A stretch of 64,000 bases of DNA from Orobanche coerulescens (GCA_033398695.1 CM065804.1:119655501-119719500), one strand, 5' to 3'; counted from the stretch's first letter, positions 34,190-47,667 are shown. Notes: generated by a model not told the origin, from the letters alone. Made by a program: numbers and translations.

Positions 34190-34625
34190 AGGTACACTTC
34201 TTGTTAATTACCAGCCTGTTCAAGTACTATTTGATACTGGAGCGACACACTCATTTATATTTGTGGAATGTGTTAAACGTTTGAACCTTTTTTGTGTGTC
34301 TTGTGAATCTTTTACTGTTAAGCTACCCCAGGGTTGTAGAGTTGGGGGTAATCAAGAAGTTCAAGATTGTCCGATCCGCATCGATGATCAGAGCTGGACG
34401 GCGAATCTTATGGTTTTCCCACTTCAAAACGAGGATATCATTTTGGATATGGACTGGATGACCATGCACAGGACGATATTAGACACCTACCACTTGACCA
34501 TTTCCATCATGGCTTGTGACGGTGCCACTCATATAATCGGGGGTCGAGAACACTTCAGCACGAAAGGGTCTCTCAGTCTCCTTGCACCTGAAGTATCTTG
34601 TGAAACTCGAGAGATGTATTATTAG
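34190..34625 (+). pseudogene. G2 protease, copy 1
   Basis: The aspartic protease site reads LFDTGATHSF (gat act gga at 34233-34241), so the D-T-G triad is intact. The frame then runs to WMTMHRTILD and a stop at about 34623. It is out of frame with the gag upstream. Confidence 0.8.
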
Positions 34626-35719
34626 TGTTATGTTCTCCAGGAGGACACGTCACAACTATCGGTTGTTAACATTCCCGTGGTGAGTGAATTTCCAGACGTC
34701 TTTCCGATGACTTACCAGGGCTGCCGCCACGACGAGAAGTTGATCTCTCGATTGAACTTGAGCCGGGAACGACACCTATTTCAAAAGCGCCCTATAGAAT
34801 GGCGCCATCTGAAATGAAGGAATTAAAAATACAACTTGAATAATTGTTAAAAAAGGGATTGATCCACCTGAGCACTTCACCGTGGGGTGCGCCGATCCTT
34901 TTTTGGAAGAAAAAGGACAATTCCCTATGCTTGTGTATCAATTACATAAAACTAAACAAAGTCACTATTAAGAATCGTTATCCACTTTCAAGGATTGATG
35001 ATCTACTTGATCAATTACAGGCAGCGACTGTGTTCTCGAAAATCGATTCACTATCTGGATATCACCAGTTGAGGAATCGGGAGGAAGATATTCCTAAGGC
35101 TGCATTTCGATCAAGATATGGACACTACGAGTACATGGCGATATCATTTAGCTTGACCAATGCCCCAACCGTTTTTATGGAATTGACAAACAAGGTTCTG
35201 ATGGATTTTATCGATAAGTGTGTGGTGGTTTTTATTAACGACATTTTAGTCTATTACCGGAGCCGGCATGAACACGAGGGACATTTCAGTCAGGTACTAA
35301 GTGTTTTGAGGCAACACAAACTTTATGCAAAAGTTTCCAAATGCGAGTTCTGGATATCGGAGGTGACCTATACAGGACATGTTATTTCAGCAGAAGGCGT
35401 CAGAGTCGATCCACGAAAGATCGAGACAGTGATGAGTTGGGAACCACCGAAGAACATCAATGAGGTAAGGAGTTTCCTAGGATTGGCAGGCTATTACCGA
35501 CGATTCATTGAGGCCTTTTCTTGCATCTCTCGGTTGTTGACGGACCTACTAAGGAAAAATACCAAGTTTGCTTGGACTACAGATTGTCAGGAGAGCTTTG
35601 ACGATCTAAAGAAGAGACTGACTACCGCTACGGTGTTAGTACTACCACAGGGCACGGAAGGATTAGTAATATACACGGATGCATCTAAGCATGGACTGGG
35701 TTGTCTTCATGCAAAATGA
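34626..35719 (+). pseudogene. G2 reverse transcriptase, copy 1
   Basis: Blocks in order: [12 protein letters not shown], a stop, [84 protein letters not shown], then [16 protein letters not shown]. The active site normally reads FIDDILVY; the first Asp of that pair is Asn (AAC, 35237-35239). The Asp in KIDS is kept. This would abolish polymerisation. The start at 34844 lies within the domain and is not a real start. Confidence 0.88.
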
Positions 35720-36049
35720 CAAAGTTATTGCATATGCATATTGACAACTTAAGCCATACAAAGTGAACTACCCAACACATGACTTGGAACTACAGTGGTC
35801 CACGCTGTTAAGATTTGGAGGCACTGCCTTTACGGGGTTACCTGTATGATTTTCACGGACCGTAAGAGTCTAAAATATATCTTCACCCCAAAGGAGTTAA
35901 ATATGAGACAGAGGCGTTGGCTGGAGCTAATCAAAGATTATGACGTGGAGATTTTATATCACCATGGGAAGGCCAACGTCATAGCAGATGCACTTAGTCG
36001 GGAGACTGCACAAGAGGTGATGCTATCCAGTTTATCGGTACAACCATAA
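35620..36049 (+). pseudogene. G2 RNase H, copy 1
   Basis: Contains [14 protein letters not shown], a stop and a frameshifted stretch, then [25 protein letters not shown] and [15 protein letters not shown]. These are the standard Ty3/gypsy RNase H blocks. It is broken by a stop after LHAK at 35717. Confidence 0.85.
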
Positions 36050-37485
36050 TTGCAACGGGGACTTATGAGGGGTGGTATTGAAGTATGGATACAGCATCGC
36101 CAGGGACTGTTGCGCTCGATTAATATTCATTCATCCTTGCTGGATGAGATACGTCTAGCACAGATGACAGACCGTGAACTACATGCGATCGGCGCAAGGG
36201 CCGAAGAGGGAATCATTTCAGACTATAGGATCCAAGGGGGCTTGGTAAGATTTAAGAGTAAGATCTGTATTCCACCAAATGACGAGTTAAAACAAATTAT
36301 ACTGAAGGAAGCTCATTCTACTCCCTATTCCATTCATCCTGGAGCAAGAAAAATGTACAAGGATCTGCGGAAGAGTTTTTAGTGGAAAAACATGAAATAG
36401 GAGGTGGCAAGATTCATTGCTCAATGTATGACGTGCCAACAAGCAAAGATCGAAGACCACAGACCGGCCGAGATCATGCAGCCCTTACCCATTCCATAAT
36501 AGAAATGGGAGAGCATATCAATGGATTTTGTTACTAAGTTACCAGCAACGGCAGGAGGAAAGGACACGATATGGGATATTGTAGACCGACTGATGAAGTC
36601 GGCACATTTTATTCCAATCCAGGAAATGACCGGAACGGAACAATTAGCCAACATTTTTATCTGGGAAGTCGTGAAGTTACATGGCGTTCCCTCAGCAATC
36701 ATATCAGACAGAGACACCAAGTATGTGTCCCGTTTCTGGAAAGCTGTCCATGAGGCTATGGGCACTCAACTGCATTTCAATACAGCATATCATCTCAGAC
36801 TTACGGGCAAACAGAGCGTACGATACAGACCCTAGAGGATATTATGAGAGCATGTGTACTCGGTTGGAGCAAGGACTGGGTTAAACACCTTTGTTTAGCA
36901 GAGTATTCGTATAACAATAGTTGGCATGCAAGCATAGGCATGGCACCCTTTGAGGCCTTGTACGGTAGAAGATGCAAGTCTCCCCTATGTTGGGATGATG
37001 CTTCCAATACCATCGCTAACGAGTTAGATATGATTCAGGAATCTATTAAGAAAATTTCCATTGTTCGGAAACATATGTTAGCAGCGCAGAGCTGCCAGAA
37101 GTTATACGCTATAGACCGTCAGCGACCGTTGGGATTTTTGGTTAGGGATCACGTTTGGGTCCAGGTATCACCTATGTAGGGCATTTGATGTTTCGTCCAG
37201 AAGAGAAAGCTGATCCCAAGATTTATCGGCCCATTCAAAATATTGGACCGAGTCGGTAAAATTGCTTATCGGTAAGAATTTCCGCCATCGCTAGACGGAG
37301 TGCATAATGTATTCCATGTCTCCCAATTGAGAAAGTACATTTATAACCCAAGTCACAAAATCAATTTCGAGGAAGTGGAGATTTCTAACGATGCTACCTT
37401 TAGAGAACTCCCAATCACGATTCTAGATCGACACATAAAGACACTACGGAATAAAGTCATGCCACTTATGAAAGTTCAGTAGTCG
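36050..37485 (+). pseudogene. G2 integrase, copy 1, frameshifted
   Basis: The N-terminal HHCC part is recognisable: KEAHSTPYSIHPG, then CMTCQQAK. The core has MDFVTKLP with the first Asp and IISDRDTKYVSRFW with the second. The block with the catalytic Glu (GQTERTIQTLED) is in another reading frame around 36800-36840. The C-terminal half reads WHASIGMAPFEALYGRRC, then VHNVFHVSQLRKY (37300 on). At least six stops are present. Confidence 0.85.
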
Positions 37486-37561
37486 CATCACGGAATTGAA
37501 GAAGAAACTTGGGAGACCGAGTCTAGCATAAAAGAGAATCACCCCGAGTTATTTTCTTAGT
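37486..37561 (+). pseudogene. G2 chromodomain-like tail, copy 1
   Basis: After a TAG the frame reads HHGIEEETWETESSIKENHP and ends before a stop at 37558-37560. The EEETWE stretch followed by a basic and Pro-containing end matches the C-terminal chromodomain of plant chromoviruses. It is short, so the domain is partial. Confidence 0.65.
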
Positions 37562-37580
37562 TTTGGGATGAAACTATTTT

Positions 37581-37592
37581 AAGGGGTTGGTA
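37581..37592 (+). promoter_or_regulatory. G2 polypurine tract, copy 1
   Basis: AAGGGGTTGGTA lies directly before LTR C, which starts TGTAATACC. Two pyrimidines interrupt it. Confidence 0.65.
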
Positions 37593-39284
37593 TGTAATAC
37601 CACGGGTATTTCATGTTGTAAGATACCATGTACTTCCATTTTTGCTATAATCTCACGATGCTTGTATTTTTATACATTATGTGACTGTTTGCAAACCAAA
37701 TCTCTCAACATTTATTAAATGTTATTGTGATATAATTATATGATGTTGACGATATGTCGGTGACGAACCTTGATGTTGTTGAGCAATTATCAGTGCGAAA
37801 ATGACGGTGGCCAACGTCTTGTTCCCTGAGGAAATTGCTTGATGAGTCTAAAGGAAGTCACACTGTGACAGGTAAATGTGATAAAATGACTAAGTGGATT
37901 AACATACGTTGCGTATGCTAGAGGTAGGTGTTACATACGCTACATGCAGTGAATTACGTATGTTAAACTGTATACGCTATGTACGTAAGCCAGTCTTTGG
38001 TCTTCCGACAAGAATCTTCAATTATGCATGGTCAGGACTACTTTCGGCAAACTAGAAGACAATCAAGTCAACTGATCGTAACGTACGTTAAGCATACAAC
38101 CTTACATATACCACGGGATATAGGTTGCGCATGCCACTGTGATAGTACGTATGCAAAGATGGGGTCATTACGGGCAGTAGCCTCTGATCCATACTTATGT
38201 ACGTTAACTATGAAGATAGCATACGTAAAAGGCCTTACGTATGTAAACCGTTGTGGCATATCATATGTTAAGCACAACCAGATGTTATAAAGCAACACTT
38301 CTCCTTTCATCTCTTATGAAGCAAAAACACTCCCTCTCTCTCTTTAACCGTCCTCCAGCTACCTTGATCAACATCCAACCTTTTTAGCCCGTGTATTGTC
38401 ATAGTAGAGTGGATTGTTCAAGTTTCGGAGAACATTTTGGAAGGTGTTGGTACCGTTCTTCATTGGACGTCATTGTCCTCACTCGTTCTTCGTCAATTGA
38501 GGTTGAGCTCTGAATCGATTATGGACGTTTGAGCCGTTGTGCTAGAAAAAAAGGAATTAATGTCGTCGGGATTAAGGCAAGTGATATCTTGCTTAGACGA
38601 TTTTAATTTAATTTATCAAATTCAAAGATTGATTGTGTATCGTTATTTTTTGAGTATTATGTTTACATCTTTCCTTAGAAATTGTAATATTAATGGGCCG
38701 ATGTGTTGGGGGTAAAACCAGCATGGTACCCGCGCGGAATGTGTTGAGGGATAAAACCTGAATGGTACCCACGTCCGGAGTATTCCTGTGTAGATGCTTC
38801 CGTGACCCTTGGTTGTGACCCTGGGAGTTTATGTGTTGATAGAAAAAGACAACGTTGAGTATTCTGTGAACTATTGTCAAACCGACATTAAGATATTGTT
38901 CTGCGGATTCATCTTATTCTATCAACGAAATTTCAATTGTATTGTCTGACCCAGGTTGGCTGGCACATTCTTCATGTCAAGCAAATTTGTGGAATATGTA
39001 CAGGACATTCCCGAAGGTTCTAGACAAGCCTGAGTAGTGTTTGAAAAGAGTTTCGTCGTTTCTTTTCTTTGAATTTTAAACTCTTGAAGGATTCCAAAAA
39101 TTATGTAATAATCGTGTTTGTGAATTATATTTTCTTAAAAATAATTTATTTTCATACTTATATAATCGTGGGATTATCCTTTCAATAATTCTAAAATGGA
39201 AAATTATAAATCTAAAAAATTACCTTGTGGGTGCCACACGGGGTTCACGGCACTGTGACGTCCCTGTAATATTGGGGGTATTAC
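37593..39284 (+). repeat. LTR C, copy 1 (about 1.69 kb)
   Basis: Starts TGTAATACCACGGG and ends about GGGGGTATTAC, with CA not kept at the end. It has a motif array of TACGTA type (37910-38280), a TATA box (TTATAAAG, 38285-38292) and one full plus one partial copy of the repeat also found at 2520-2715. It resembles the G1 LTR more than LTR B. At 39285 it abuts Sirevirus gag. Confidence 0.75.
37910..38280 (+). promoter_or_regulatory. LTR C U3 motif array, copy 1
   Basis: About ten variants of TTACGTACGTAA, for example near 37912, 37932, 37954, 37974, 38080, 38146, 38200, 38220, 38236 and 38262. It ends a few bases before the TATA box. Confidence 0.65.
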
Positions 39285-41067
39285 GTACTAGGCAGCATGC
39301 CCATGATAAACATGGCTTAGGATATGACTCGTTCTCCCATAAGGGAAAATCTAGTATGGTGTTCGTCAGGGGGTGGAACCTATTCCTGCACCTAAAGAGA
39401 CCCCAAGTCCCACACAAGCTACACCTGCCCCTCCTCGTATAGCGAAGGCTGTGATTCCGCCTCCAAGTTCATATCATAGACAGCGGAAACCTCAGCCTTC
39501 CAGACCTGTAAGATGTGATCAACAGTATGCTCCCCGAGAATATCAACAGCGCCAGCAGCCATTTAAAAAGAATGTTGTATCTAAATATCATAGTCACACA
39601 CCGCATTACTTCTAACAATACAGTGCACCTAGATATTAGATACAGGAGCCCCGTTATCCATCTAGAAAACAGGTCGCCGTGCAGTATCAACGAAAACTCT
39701 GGGAATCTAACTAGAGACCTAGAAGGCAAGCTGTAAGGCCAAAGAAAATGGTTCCCCCTACAAGACGGAAATCATACTGGAACCAAAACCCTAGATTTTA
39801 CATGCATATTAATCAAGGTTACAACGAGTACGCATCTGCCCCAGTAGACATCGCAAGACTGGACCAAAAGTATCCTACAGCAAACCAATTGCTGTTAGGC
39901 AAATTTGGGTACCAAAAGTCACTAACATACATGGACCCAACAATTAAAGGGGACCTAAATCTACTTAAATTCTTCGCTTACAAGATATCAAAGAGAAAGA
40001 CATCTGGTACTTTGACATCGGATGTTCTTGGCACATGACAGGAGATATCAGCAAGCTGTCAGATTATGTAGAAGGTCGCGGTCCAAAGGTGCACTTCAGT
40101 GACAAGTCCAAAGGAAGAACAATATGGAAGGGAAACCTACTTATAAGAAAGTTCAAAGTCACCGAAGTTGCCTATTTTGAAGGCTTACAGTACAATCTAC
40201 TTTGTATTAGCCAGTTCTGTGACAAACATCTCTCAGTCAAATTCTATATTGATCACTATAGGGTGAAGGACATCAAGACCAAAGAAATCGTCCTCACATG
40301 AAGCAGATTAGGTATTATGTATATTGCTGACTGGAAGCCTACGAGATCCACTATTCCATGGTTTGTTGCCAAAGGCACTGCAGATCCAAGCTGGTTATGG
40401 CACAAGAGGATGTCTCATATCAACTTCAAGACGATCAACAAACTCTCTAGACAGGGAATGGTCAGAGGTTTGTCCGATGTGTCATTTCATAAAGACAGCA
40501 TCTGTGGACCCTGTCAGAAAGGCAAACAAGTCAAACTCACCCTGAAAAGCAAGTCATACATGTCCACCAACAGGGTACTGGATATGCTACATATGGACCT
40601 CTATAACCCTGTAGACCGTGTAATTTTGGGAGGTAAGAAATATTGTCTCGTTATTGTTGACGATTTTTCCAGGTATGCTTGGACAATCTTTTTAATCAAG
40701 AAGAAAGAAACCACGACAAAGTTGCCAGAGCACCTGAGGAAGCTACGAAATGAGAAAGGGTTGAATACCGTGTCCATTCGTTCCGGTGGAGGTACTGATT
40801 TCACAAATCGCTTTATAGAGCAATACTGTTCTGACAGTGGAATACAACAAGAATACTCAGCAGCCCGAACTCCTAAACAAAATAGTGTTGCCAAGCGAAA
40901 GAATAGGATGCTCAAACAAGTAACACGGACCATGATAGCCGCAAGCAAGTTGCTGCAGCAGTTATGGGGAGAAGCAACAAATACAACATGCTAAACACAA
41001 AACCGTTGTATCAAACAAGCATGACAACAAAACAGTCTACGAGGTATGGAACAATAAAACTCATATG
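39285..41067 (+). pseudogene. S2 fragment in unit 1: gag end, protease, integrase core
   Basis: It starts at the gag block around 39290 (HDKHGLGYDS type, 39302 on). The protease block reads YFDIGCSWHMTG (about 40008-40043), with Ile where the catalytic-site Ser is expected (40017-40019). The integrase has HHCC (LWHKRMSHINF, then CGPCQKGK) and LLHMDLYNP, but the second catalytic Asp is Gly in IRSGGGTDF (40786-40788). A TAA at about 40992 and the duplication junction near 41062 end it. RT and later domains are absent from unit 1. Confidence 0.85.
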
Positions 41068-42341
41068 GTTATTGTTATTTCTTGTGGTGTTTGATTGTGT
41101 TGTCATCTTCAAGAGGTATGCTGGTTAATCCTACTCTTCATTTACAAGTTTATGATATTGATGTTGATGGCTACTTCATATGATGATGGATTATTGAAGT
41201 ATTGTCATGATTCTTTAGATTTTGTGAAGTAATCTGTTGAAGAAGATGATGTGTCGATACCCATTGGACTATAAGTTAAGATTATAGGCTAGATGGTTTG
41301 TATTGTGTTGTTTTGATGATTATGAACATGATGATGTTAATTGAACATGGTTATGGATTAAGTTATGTTCTTAAAGAAGCCCTTGGAGTATATAACATGT
41401 TAAGATGATTATGTGTTATAAGGTATTAGTGTTTGGATATGAACATGAATTGTTGATGTTGAAACACAAGGAAGGTTGGTTGAAGATGTATTTTTTGAAT
41501 GTTTTTTATGTAACACAAAATATGAGTATGGGTTTGGAAACATAATGATCAATCTTAGAGTATAACTGTTCACCGTGTTGAGCCGATTCGATTATTTGGA
41601 TTGCTGATAATCGTGGAGTTGTTATTGTTATGAAATTGGTGAATATGCTCTTATTGTTTGAGGATTGAATTCGAATTTGAAGATGTTATGAGTCTTGGTA
41701 TCAAGTCGAATTGATTATTGAAATGATTTTGGGCTTGTAAAATCGTATTGTGGGTATGAATTCATGGTTGATTGGATTTTGTATATAATTGAGGTAACCA
41801 TATGAGGGTGTTGATCATTTATTCGATACTATTGCGGATTATTGTCAAATTTGTTGTTACTCGATTACTGCATTAGGTTGTGATAATTGATCGTTGATTA
41901 GAACCGTTGTGTTGTGGTTGAGTTCGAGGAGTTCGTGAATTTCTTTAGTCGGAGTTACGAAGCTCGTAGATAAAGGCAAGGAGTTTGGAGACATCTTCAC
42001 TATCATCAAATTGATATTAGGCAAGTTTATACTTGTTCAGTTCTTAATGCTTAATGAATGGTTTCAGTTTCAGTTTATTTATAACTCATATAGCAATGAT
42101 TATAGATGTGAATTATGGAGATAAAGTTTGGATATTGTATTTTGATTTTGAAGTTAAATCATAATGTATATGATTTATAAGTGCTATTTGTATACTTGAA
42201 TATTGAGTGTATATTTGGGTAAATGTGAGGATATGAGTTATTTGTGGACTATGGTATGTGGATTCATCATGTACATAGATATGTTAACTATTCTGTTATC
42301 TTAAATGTATTCATGATTTTGGGAGATTCAGTGAATATGAG

Positions 42342-44932
42342 TGTAATACCCGAGATTTTTGTTTCCGGTCGCATTGAACTTTTTTCTACTGTTTAGTGGA
42401 TTGTATGTTGTTCGTGCCTATATGATTGTGTGTCATGCATTGATGCATGTTGGTTGTGATGCAGATTTGTTTCATATTTGTCATTCCGTTGGGTAGTATT
42501 GTTGTTGTGATGAGATTTGGTGCGATCTTACTGCCTGTGCAGTAAGAATATCGCACGCTACGTGCACGGATAGCGCGCGCTAGTGGAGCCATGCTAGCAC
42601 ACGCTAATGCTTCTTTAGCGCATGCTAACTGGAGGTGCAGAAACAGTCCAGAAGTTGCTGGACTGGGTTGGAGTGTTGATTAGCGCACGCTATATAGTGA
42701 TATAACGCACTCTAAGGTGTAGTAGTAGCGCACAGTATCGGTTATAGTAGCGCACACTAATTGGTGGTTCTGGAACAGTCCAGAAGCTACTGGACTGTTG
42801 GGACTCATTAGTGCACGGTAATATATATTATTAACGCATGCTAAATGTGCTATTGGGTCATAACATTGCTTCAATAGCGCACGCTAATCAGGATGATTAG
42901 CACACGCTAAGCTGTCTACTATATAAATTGGACACCAATCGTACTTTCTCATTTTTACCTTCATTTCCTGTTCTCTCCGTGGGTGTAAGTCAAGGGCGGC
43001 TAGGGTTCGTGATCTTGGCCGATTTGCTCAATCCAAAGGTGTTTTGGAGTATCATAAGTGATTATAACATTGTCTAATTCATTGTTCTTCGTCGGATTGA
43101 GGTTATTCCTTGGTTCCTCTTCGGGTTGACTTTTTGTAGATTTGTTCTTGATTTCAGAAATTATCCAGTTTTGATGAATTGGTTGGCGTAAAAACATTGT
43201 TTTGGATATATTCTATGGATTATATATCCATATCCTTGATTCGTTCAATCCGATGGGTGATTTCGGTATTCTTGAAGGGTCATGAACATTTAATGTTTGA
43301 TTAAATGTTCGAATGAGTTTTCCTTCAATAGTTTGATGTGATTCCCGTTGTTGTTGGTCTCGATCCTCGTTGTAATCATGTTTCTATTGTTTTTCTCCAG
43401 GAGGAGTGTAGGCGTTCGAGGTTTCCCGGTTGTTCAGTATTCATTAGAGTTTCGGTATCGATTATTGAGGCAAGTCTTGCTTATACGTTTTGTACCTTGT
43501 GAATATGACTTACGTGTTGAAATGAATGATTGGTAGTTAGTTGTGGTAATCTTGAATGTGTAATGTTGAGATGTATATGTTGGTTGATTGTACACTTGGA
43601 TATGTATCGTGTTATAGGTATTGATCATGGGTAATGTGATTATGCATCAATTGCATCGGTGATTTGGATGGAGATATTGTATTATGTGTACTTGGTTGTG
43701 TAAATATCGTACTGGTTGAAATGTCGACTTCATGCTATGTGTGCTAGTTGTGTGGAGTTGGGATAGTCAATGTGATTGATTTATCGTGAATGGGTTGGTG
43801 TAATGTGAACATGAATGTTGTGTGCTGTGTTGCTAAGGTCCATGGGATCTGAACTTGGTATGTGTGCTGAGGTCCAATCGTGCGGGTCTTACGAGGCCTA
43901 CGATGATTCATGGCACAGGTCCATTGGATCAAGACATAGTACGTCCAACCGTGCAGGTTCGACGGGATCTACGGTGACACGTGACACAGGTTCACGGGGT
44001 CAGGACTGGTTATTGTGATTGATGTGTTTGATTCCTTCCGTGAAGGTTGTTGAACCTACGGAGACTCGTGGTAGGAGATCACGGAGTCGGGATTATCATG
44101 TTGGTTTAGTCCATGCGGGTTGTTGAACCTATGGAGACTCGTGGAAAGAGATCACGGAGTCATGAATAGATTTTGATAAATAAAGGTTTTGAAGGAAAGT
44201 TTTACGAAAATGGAATGATTGGGCTGAGACCCAAGCGGTTTGTGGAAACATTTTCGTATTGTAAAAGCTATTGAGATTTAAATGGGATTTGGGTTAAGAC
44301 CCTAATGTTTTGAAATGATTCATAAAACTTAGGACCCAATGTCCTAAAGGTCTTATATTTCTAAGATTCCGAGATGATAAATATATTGGAGTTGTGTGTT
44401 TTCTAAATTGTTAAAACCCCTCGGGAATGATTTGGTACTTGGTTATTGAATCTGATACAAACGTTTGCTTGTTACATTTTGTATGATTTGATACTTGCAC
44501 TAGTAAAACAATGGAGTTTTGCTAACCCCCGAGTAATCGGGGGGTGGACGTTTGTATTGCGTCCAAGTACATGCAAGTTCTTAAGGAGCAGTTCCAGGAT
44601 CGGCGCAGGAAGTGACGAGCTATGATACTAATCAAGAGTTGAGAGTTTGATCGAGTTATGTTTTATTGCCAGAGTTTTAACCAGTCTTCTGCTGTATTGT
44701 ACTTCGCCCCCTAGGTGGGTAATGTTGGATAGTGTTATTATCAGTCGATTGAATTGTGCGACCTCATCGGTCCGTGTAGATTACTTGTAATTGACCTTAA
44801 CGGTATGTATCATTATAATGTTTGACCGTGGCCGGGCCAGTTTTTGGTCGTTCAGTGATGTTTAGCCTGGTAGATCCTTGTGGAAAGGATCTACGGCGTG
44901 TAATATTCCTATATGGTTTTGGGGGAGTTACA
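42342..44932 (+). repeat. LTR B, copy 2
   Basis: Same start, end and internal features as copy 1. The motif array is at about 42547-42910 and the TATA box at 42920-42927. Differences from copy 1 are few single-base changes and short indels. Confidence 0.85.
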
Positions 44933-46323
44933 TTTATAGTATCAGATCTTAGGTTGAGGAAACCTAGGCTTTCGGGTTCAGTCAAGTCGTGATTTGTCCA
45001 GTCGGATTTTGTCGTGCAACAGAGTTGTCAAGTTATCTGAGTTGTGCATAGGTTTAGTGTGTCATCCGAGTTGTCGGTTGAGGTTAATATCATGGGCGGC
45101 CGTCATTTCGTGCGACCTGTGGATGTAAGACTCCTCTTCTATGTGAGATATCTATGTTTCATGATTTCATTTATGTGTATGTTGTGTGATGAAATCTGGG
45201 TTCAGTATTTGTGATGTATTACATGTGTGTTGAGCTAAATGTATTGATAGTTTGGACACCGAGTGGTGCCACATGGTGTGGAAGCTTTGAACATTGATGT
45301 GTTCCAAGAAATGTATCAACGATAGAGTTTGTGCGAAACTCAAATGGATGGTTTAGGCATATGTTTAAACTTGGTGTTCACGAGTTGTATTTGATTGAAT
45401 TGGGGATCTTGTATGCCGGATGGGCATGTGGTTTAAATTAGGTTATTTTTGGATCATTGTAATTATGTCCGCTACATGTAGGTTTGAAAATAGCTTTCTA
45501 AAGGATTTCTTAGGCTTGAATATGTTTCAGGAAATATTTTAATGGTTCGATTAAAACGACGGTTTAGTATGGACTTTGAAATTGGTTGAACTTTGACGAG
45601 CTAGTCATGTATTTACAAATGACACCCTCAGACGGTTTTTGAAAGATGTGATTTAAAGTATTTCGGACATTGTAAAATATTATCGTTGTTTTTGGATATG
45701 CTGTAAAGGATTTTAAGAAAATGATTTTCGCGTATTGGTGCTATTTTCAATGAACGAGCAAACGATTTTAAAACCTTCACACCATAGAGTTTCTTGTATT
45801 CATAAATCAAACATGATTTTGATTTCGAAAAAAGAATGTGGAGGAAAAATCTTTCTGAATTGTGTCAATTAGTGCACGCTAACTAGAATGGGCAGATATG
45901 TGATATAATTAACGCACGCTAATCGTAGGCTTAGTGCGCGTCAAGATGCATTGTGCAGCATGATTTGAATGTGATTGATTATATGTGGGAATGCTTATGT
46001 TATGTATGCCAAGAGAGCATGACCACGGGATACCTTACGCTCTGTTGATTGTGATGATGTGTGGTTTGTTATGGTCATGATTGTATCAGGAATGGTCGTA
46101 AGTTTTCTGTCGATATGGTCTTATGATTCATTTACGATTGTGAGTCCCATCTGTCGCCATGATAGTTTTTGTATTCATGTTGATATTTGTTGTCTTACAT
46201 TGATACGCTATGATGAGCTGGCTTTTCGGCATATTAATTTGCATTGCGTTGTGCTGAGATGGTATTTTGGTGCGTTGCTCTGCGATGTTATGTTTTGTTG
46301 TACTTAGTAATTGTTTGTTAAGT
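44933..46323 (+). other. G2 leader, copy 2
   Basis: No credible gene; the three B-type motifs recur at 45869-45882, 45909-45922 and 45931-45944. Confidence 0.6.
44937..44951 (+). promoter_or_regulatory. G2 primer-binding site, copy 2
   Basis: Identical to copy 1 with the same changes from the iMet site, so those changes came before the duplication. The stem-loop follows at 44950-44966. Confidence 0.7.
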
Positions 46324-47145
46324 ATGCCGAGAGGTTGAGGCCGAGGACGTGGACGTGGTCGTGGACGTAATCAGTAGCATGAGAGGGCGACTTGCTCGTT
46401 GTTGAGTGCCAATCAACTCAGTACAGATGGTCGGATTGACCAGTCGCGTGACCAGGAGCAATCAACTGGAGGTAATATTGGTGTTGGCGCTGCCATCCTT
46501 CATCAGGTGGCTGACCAGTTGGCGCAGATGAATCAAGCGATGCACCGGAATGATCCTCCCGAGGGGGATAATAGAGCTAGTAGGTGGTTGCGAGATGTGA
46601 TGAAAATACGCCCACCACGTTTTGCAGGTTCCTCTGACTTGTTAGGTTGGGAGAACTGGCTCTTCTAGTTGGGAAGAACATTTGATGCAGTGGCATGTCC
46701 CGATGAGAGAAGAGTACTTATTGCTCAGTATCTTCTCGATAAAGAAGCTACAGACTGGTGGCAGGCTGTAGCGCCTGCAGATCGTACACCTACGTGGGCT
46801 AAGTTTAAGACTGCCATGGAAGCAGAGTATTGCCCGTTGCCTGTCCGTGAATGCGGGAACGTTGAGTTTTTCTCGGCTACGCCCCAGGATGTGTCGATAT
46901 CCCAGGCGATAGTCGATTATAATCATCAGCTGAGTTACGCTCGAGATCAATTGAGAAGTGAATCGGACAAGATTCGATACTTCAATATGCGCGTGAAACC
47001 CCATATCCATGAAAGCATGGCTCAACTCATGTGTACCACTTTGAAGGAGTATAAGGACCGAGTTTTAGCCATTGAGATGGTTGTTTCTGTATCAGAGGCT
47101 AGTTCGGGAGGTAAGAGACAGAAGGCCTTTTTCCAGAGGTCATAG
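46324..47145 (+). pseudogene. G2 gag, copy 2
   Basis: Same stops as copy 1 (TGA after MPRG, TAG after WENWLF), so the inactivating changes came before the duplication. A one-base insertion in the Arg-rich start and a few substitutions (for example Pro for His in DRTPTW) are unique to this copy. Confidence 0.85.
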
Positions 47146-47224
47146 GGGTGAGTTTTGTGAGCCTGTTACTTCATAATATTTTTCTAGGAAGACTTCCCGC
47201 TCTTTTGTGATCAGCCCGCACCTG

Positions 47225-47667
47225 CTATCTCAGGTACACTTCTTGTTAATTCCCAGCCTGTTCAAGTACTATTTGATACTGGAGCGACACACTCATTTAT
47301 ATTTGTGGAATGTGTTAAACGTTTGAACCTTTTTTGTGTGTCTTGTGAATCTTTTACTGTTAAGCTACCCCAGGGTTGTAGAGTTGGGGGTAATCAAGAA
47401 GTTCAAGATTGTCCGATCCGCATCGATGATCAGAGCTGGACGGCGAATCTTATGGTTTTCCCACTTCAAAATGAGGATATCATTTTGGATATGGACTGGA
47501 TGACCATGCACAGGACGATATTAGACACCTACCACTTGACCATTTCCATCATGGCTTGTGACGGTGCCACTCATATAATCGGGGGTCGAGAACACTTCAG
47601 CACGAAAGGGTCTCTCAGTCTCCTTGCACCTGAAGTATCTTGTGAAACTCGAGAGATGTATTATTAG
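47225..47667 (+). pseudogene. G2 protease, copy 2
   Basis: The DTGATHSF site is intact as in copy 1. The frame ends at the same stop. Confidence 0.8.

Larger units (their letters stand above)
28034..41067 (+). repeat. Tandem duplication, unit 1 (about 13.03 kb)
   Basis: From GTTATTGTTATTTC at 28034 the sequence is repeated from 41068, with offsets of 13,031-13,040. The unit contains the end of LTR A', LTR B, the G2 internal region, LTR C and part of S2. Copies differ by scattered single-base changes and a local cluster of indels in RT. At 41059-41075 Sirevirus integrase sequence is joined to LTR A' sequence, with GTT shared by both sides. Confidence 0.9.

Noticed and set aside
36421..36765. 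114-codon minus-strand frame, repeated at 49452-49796
   Set aside because: It is the antisense shadow of the G2 integrase core.
40601..40948. 115-codon minus-strand frame, repeated at 53632-53979
   Set aside because: Antisense shadow of the Sirevirus integrase.
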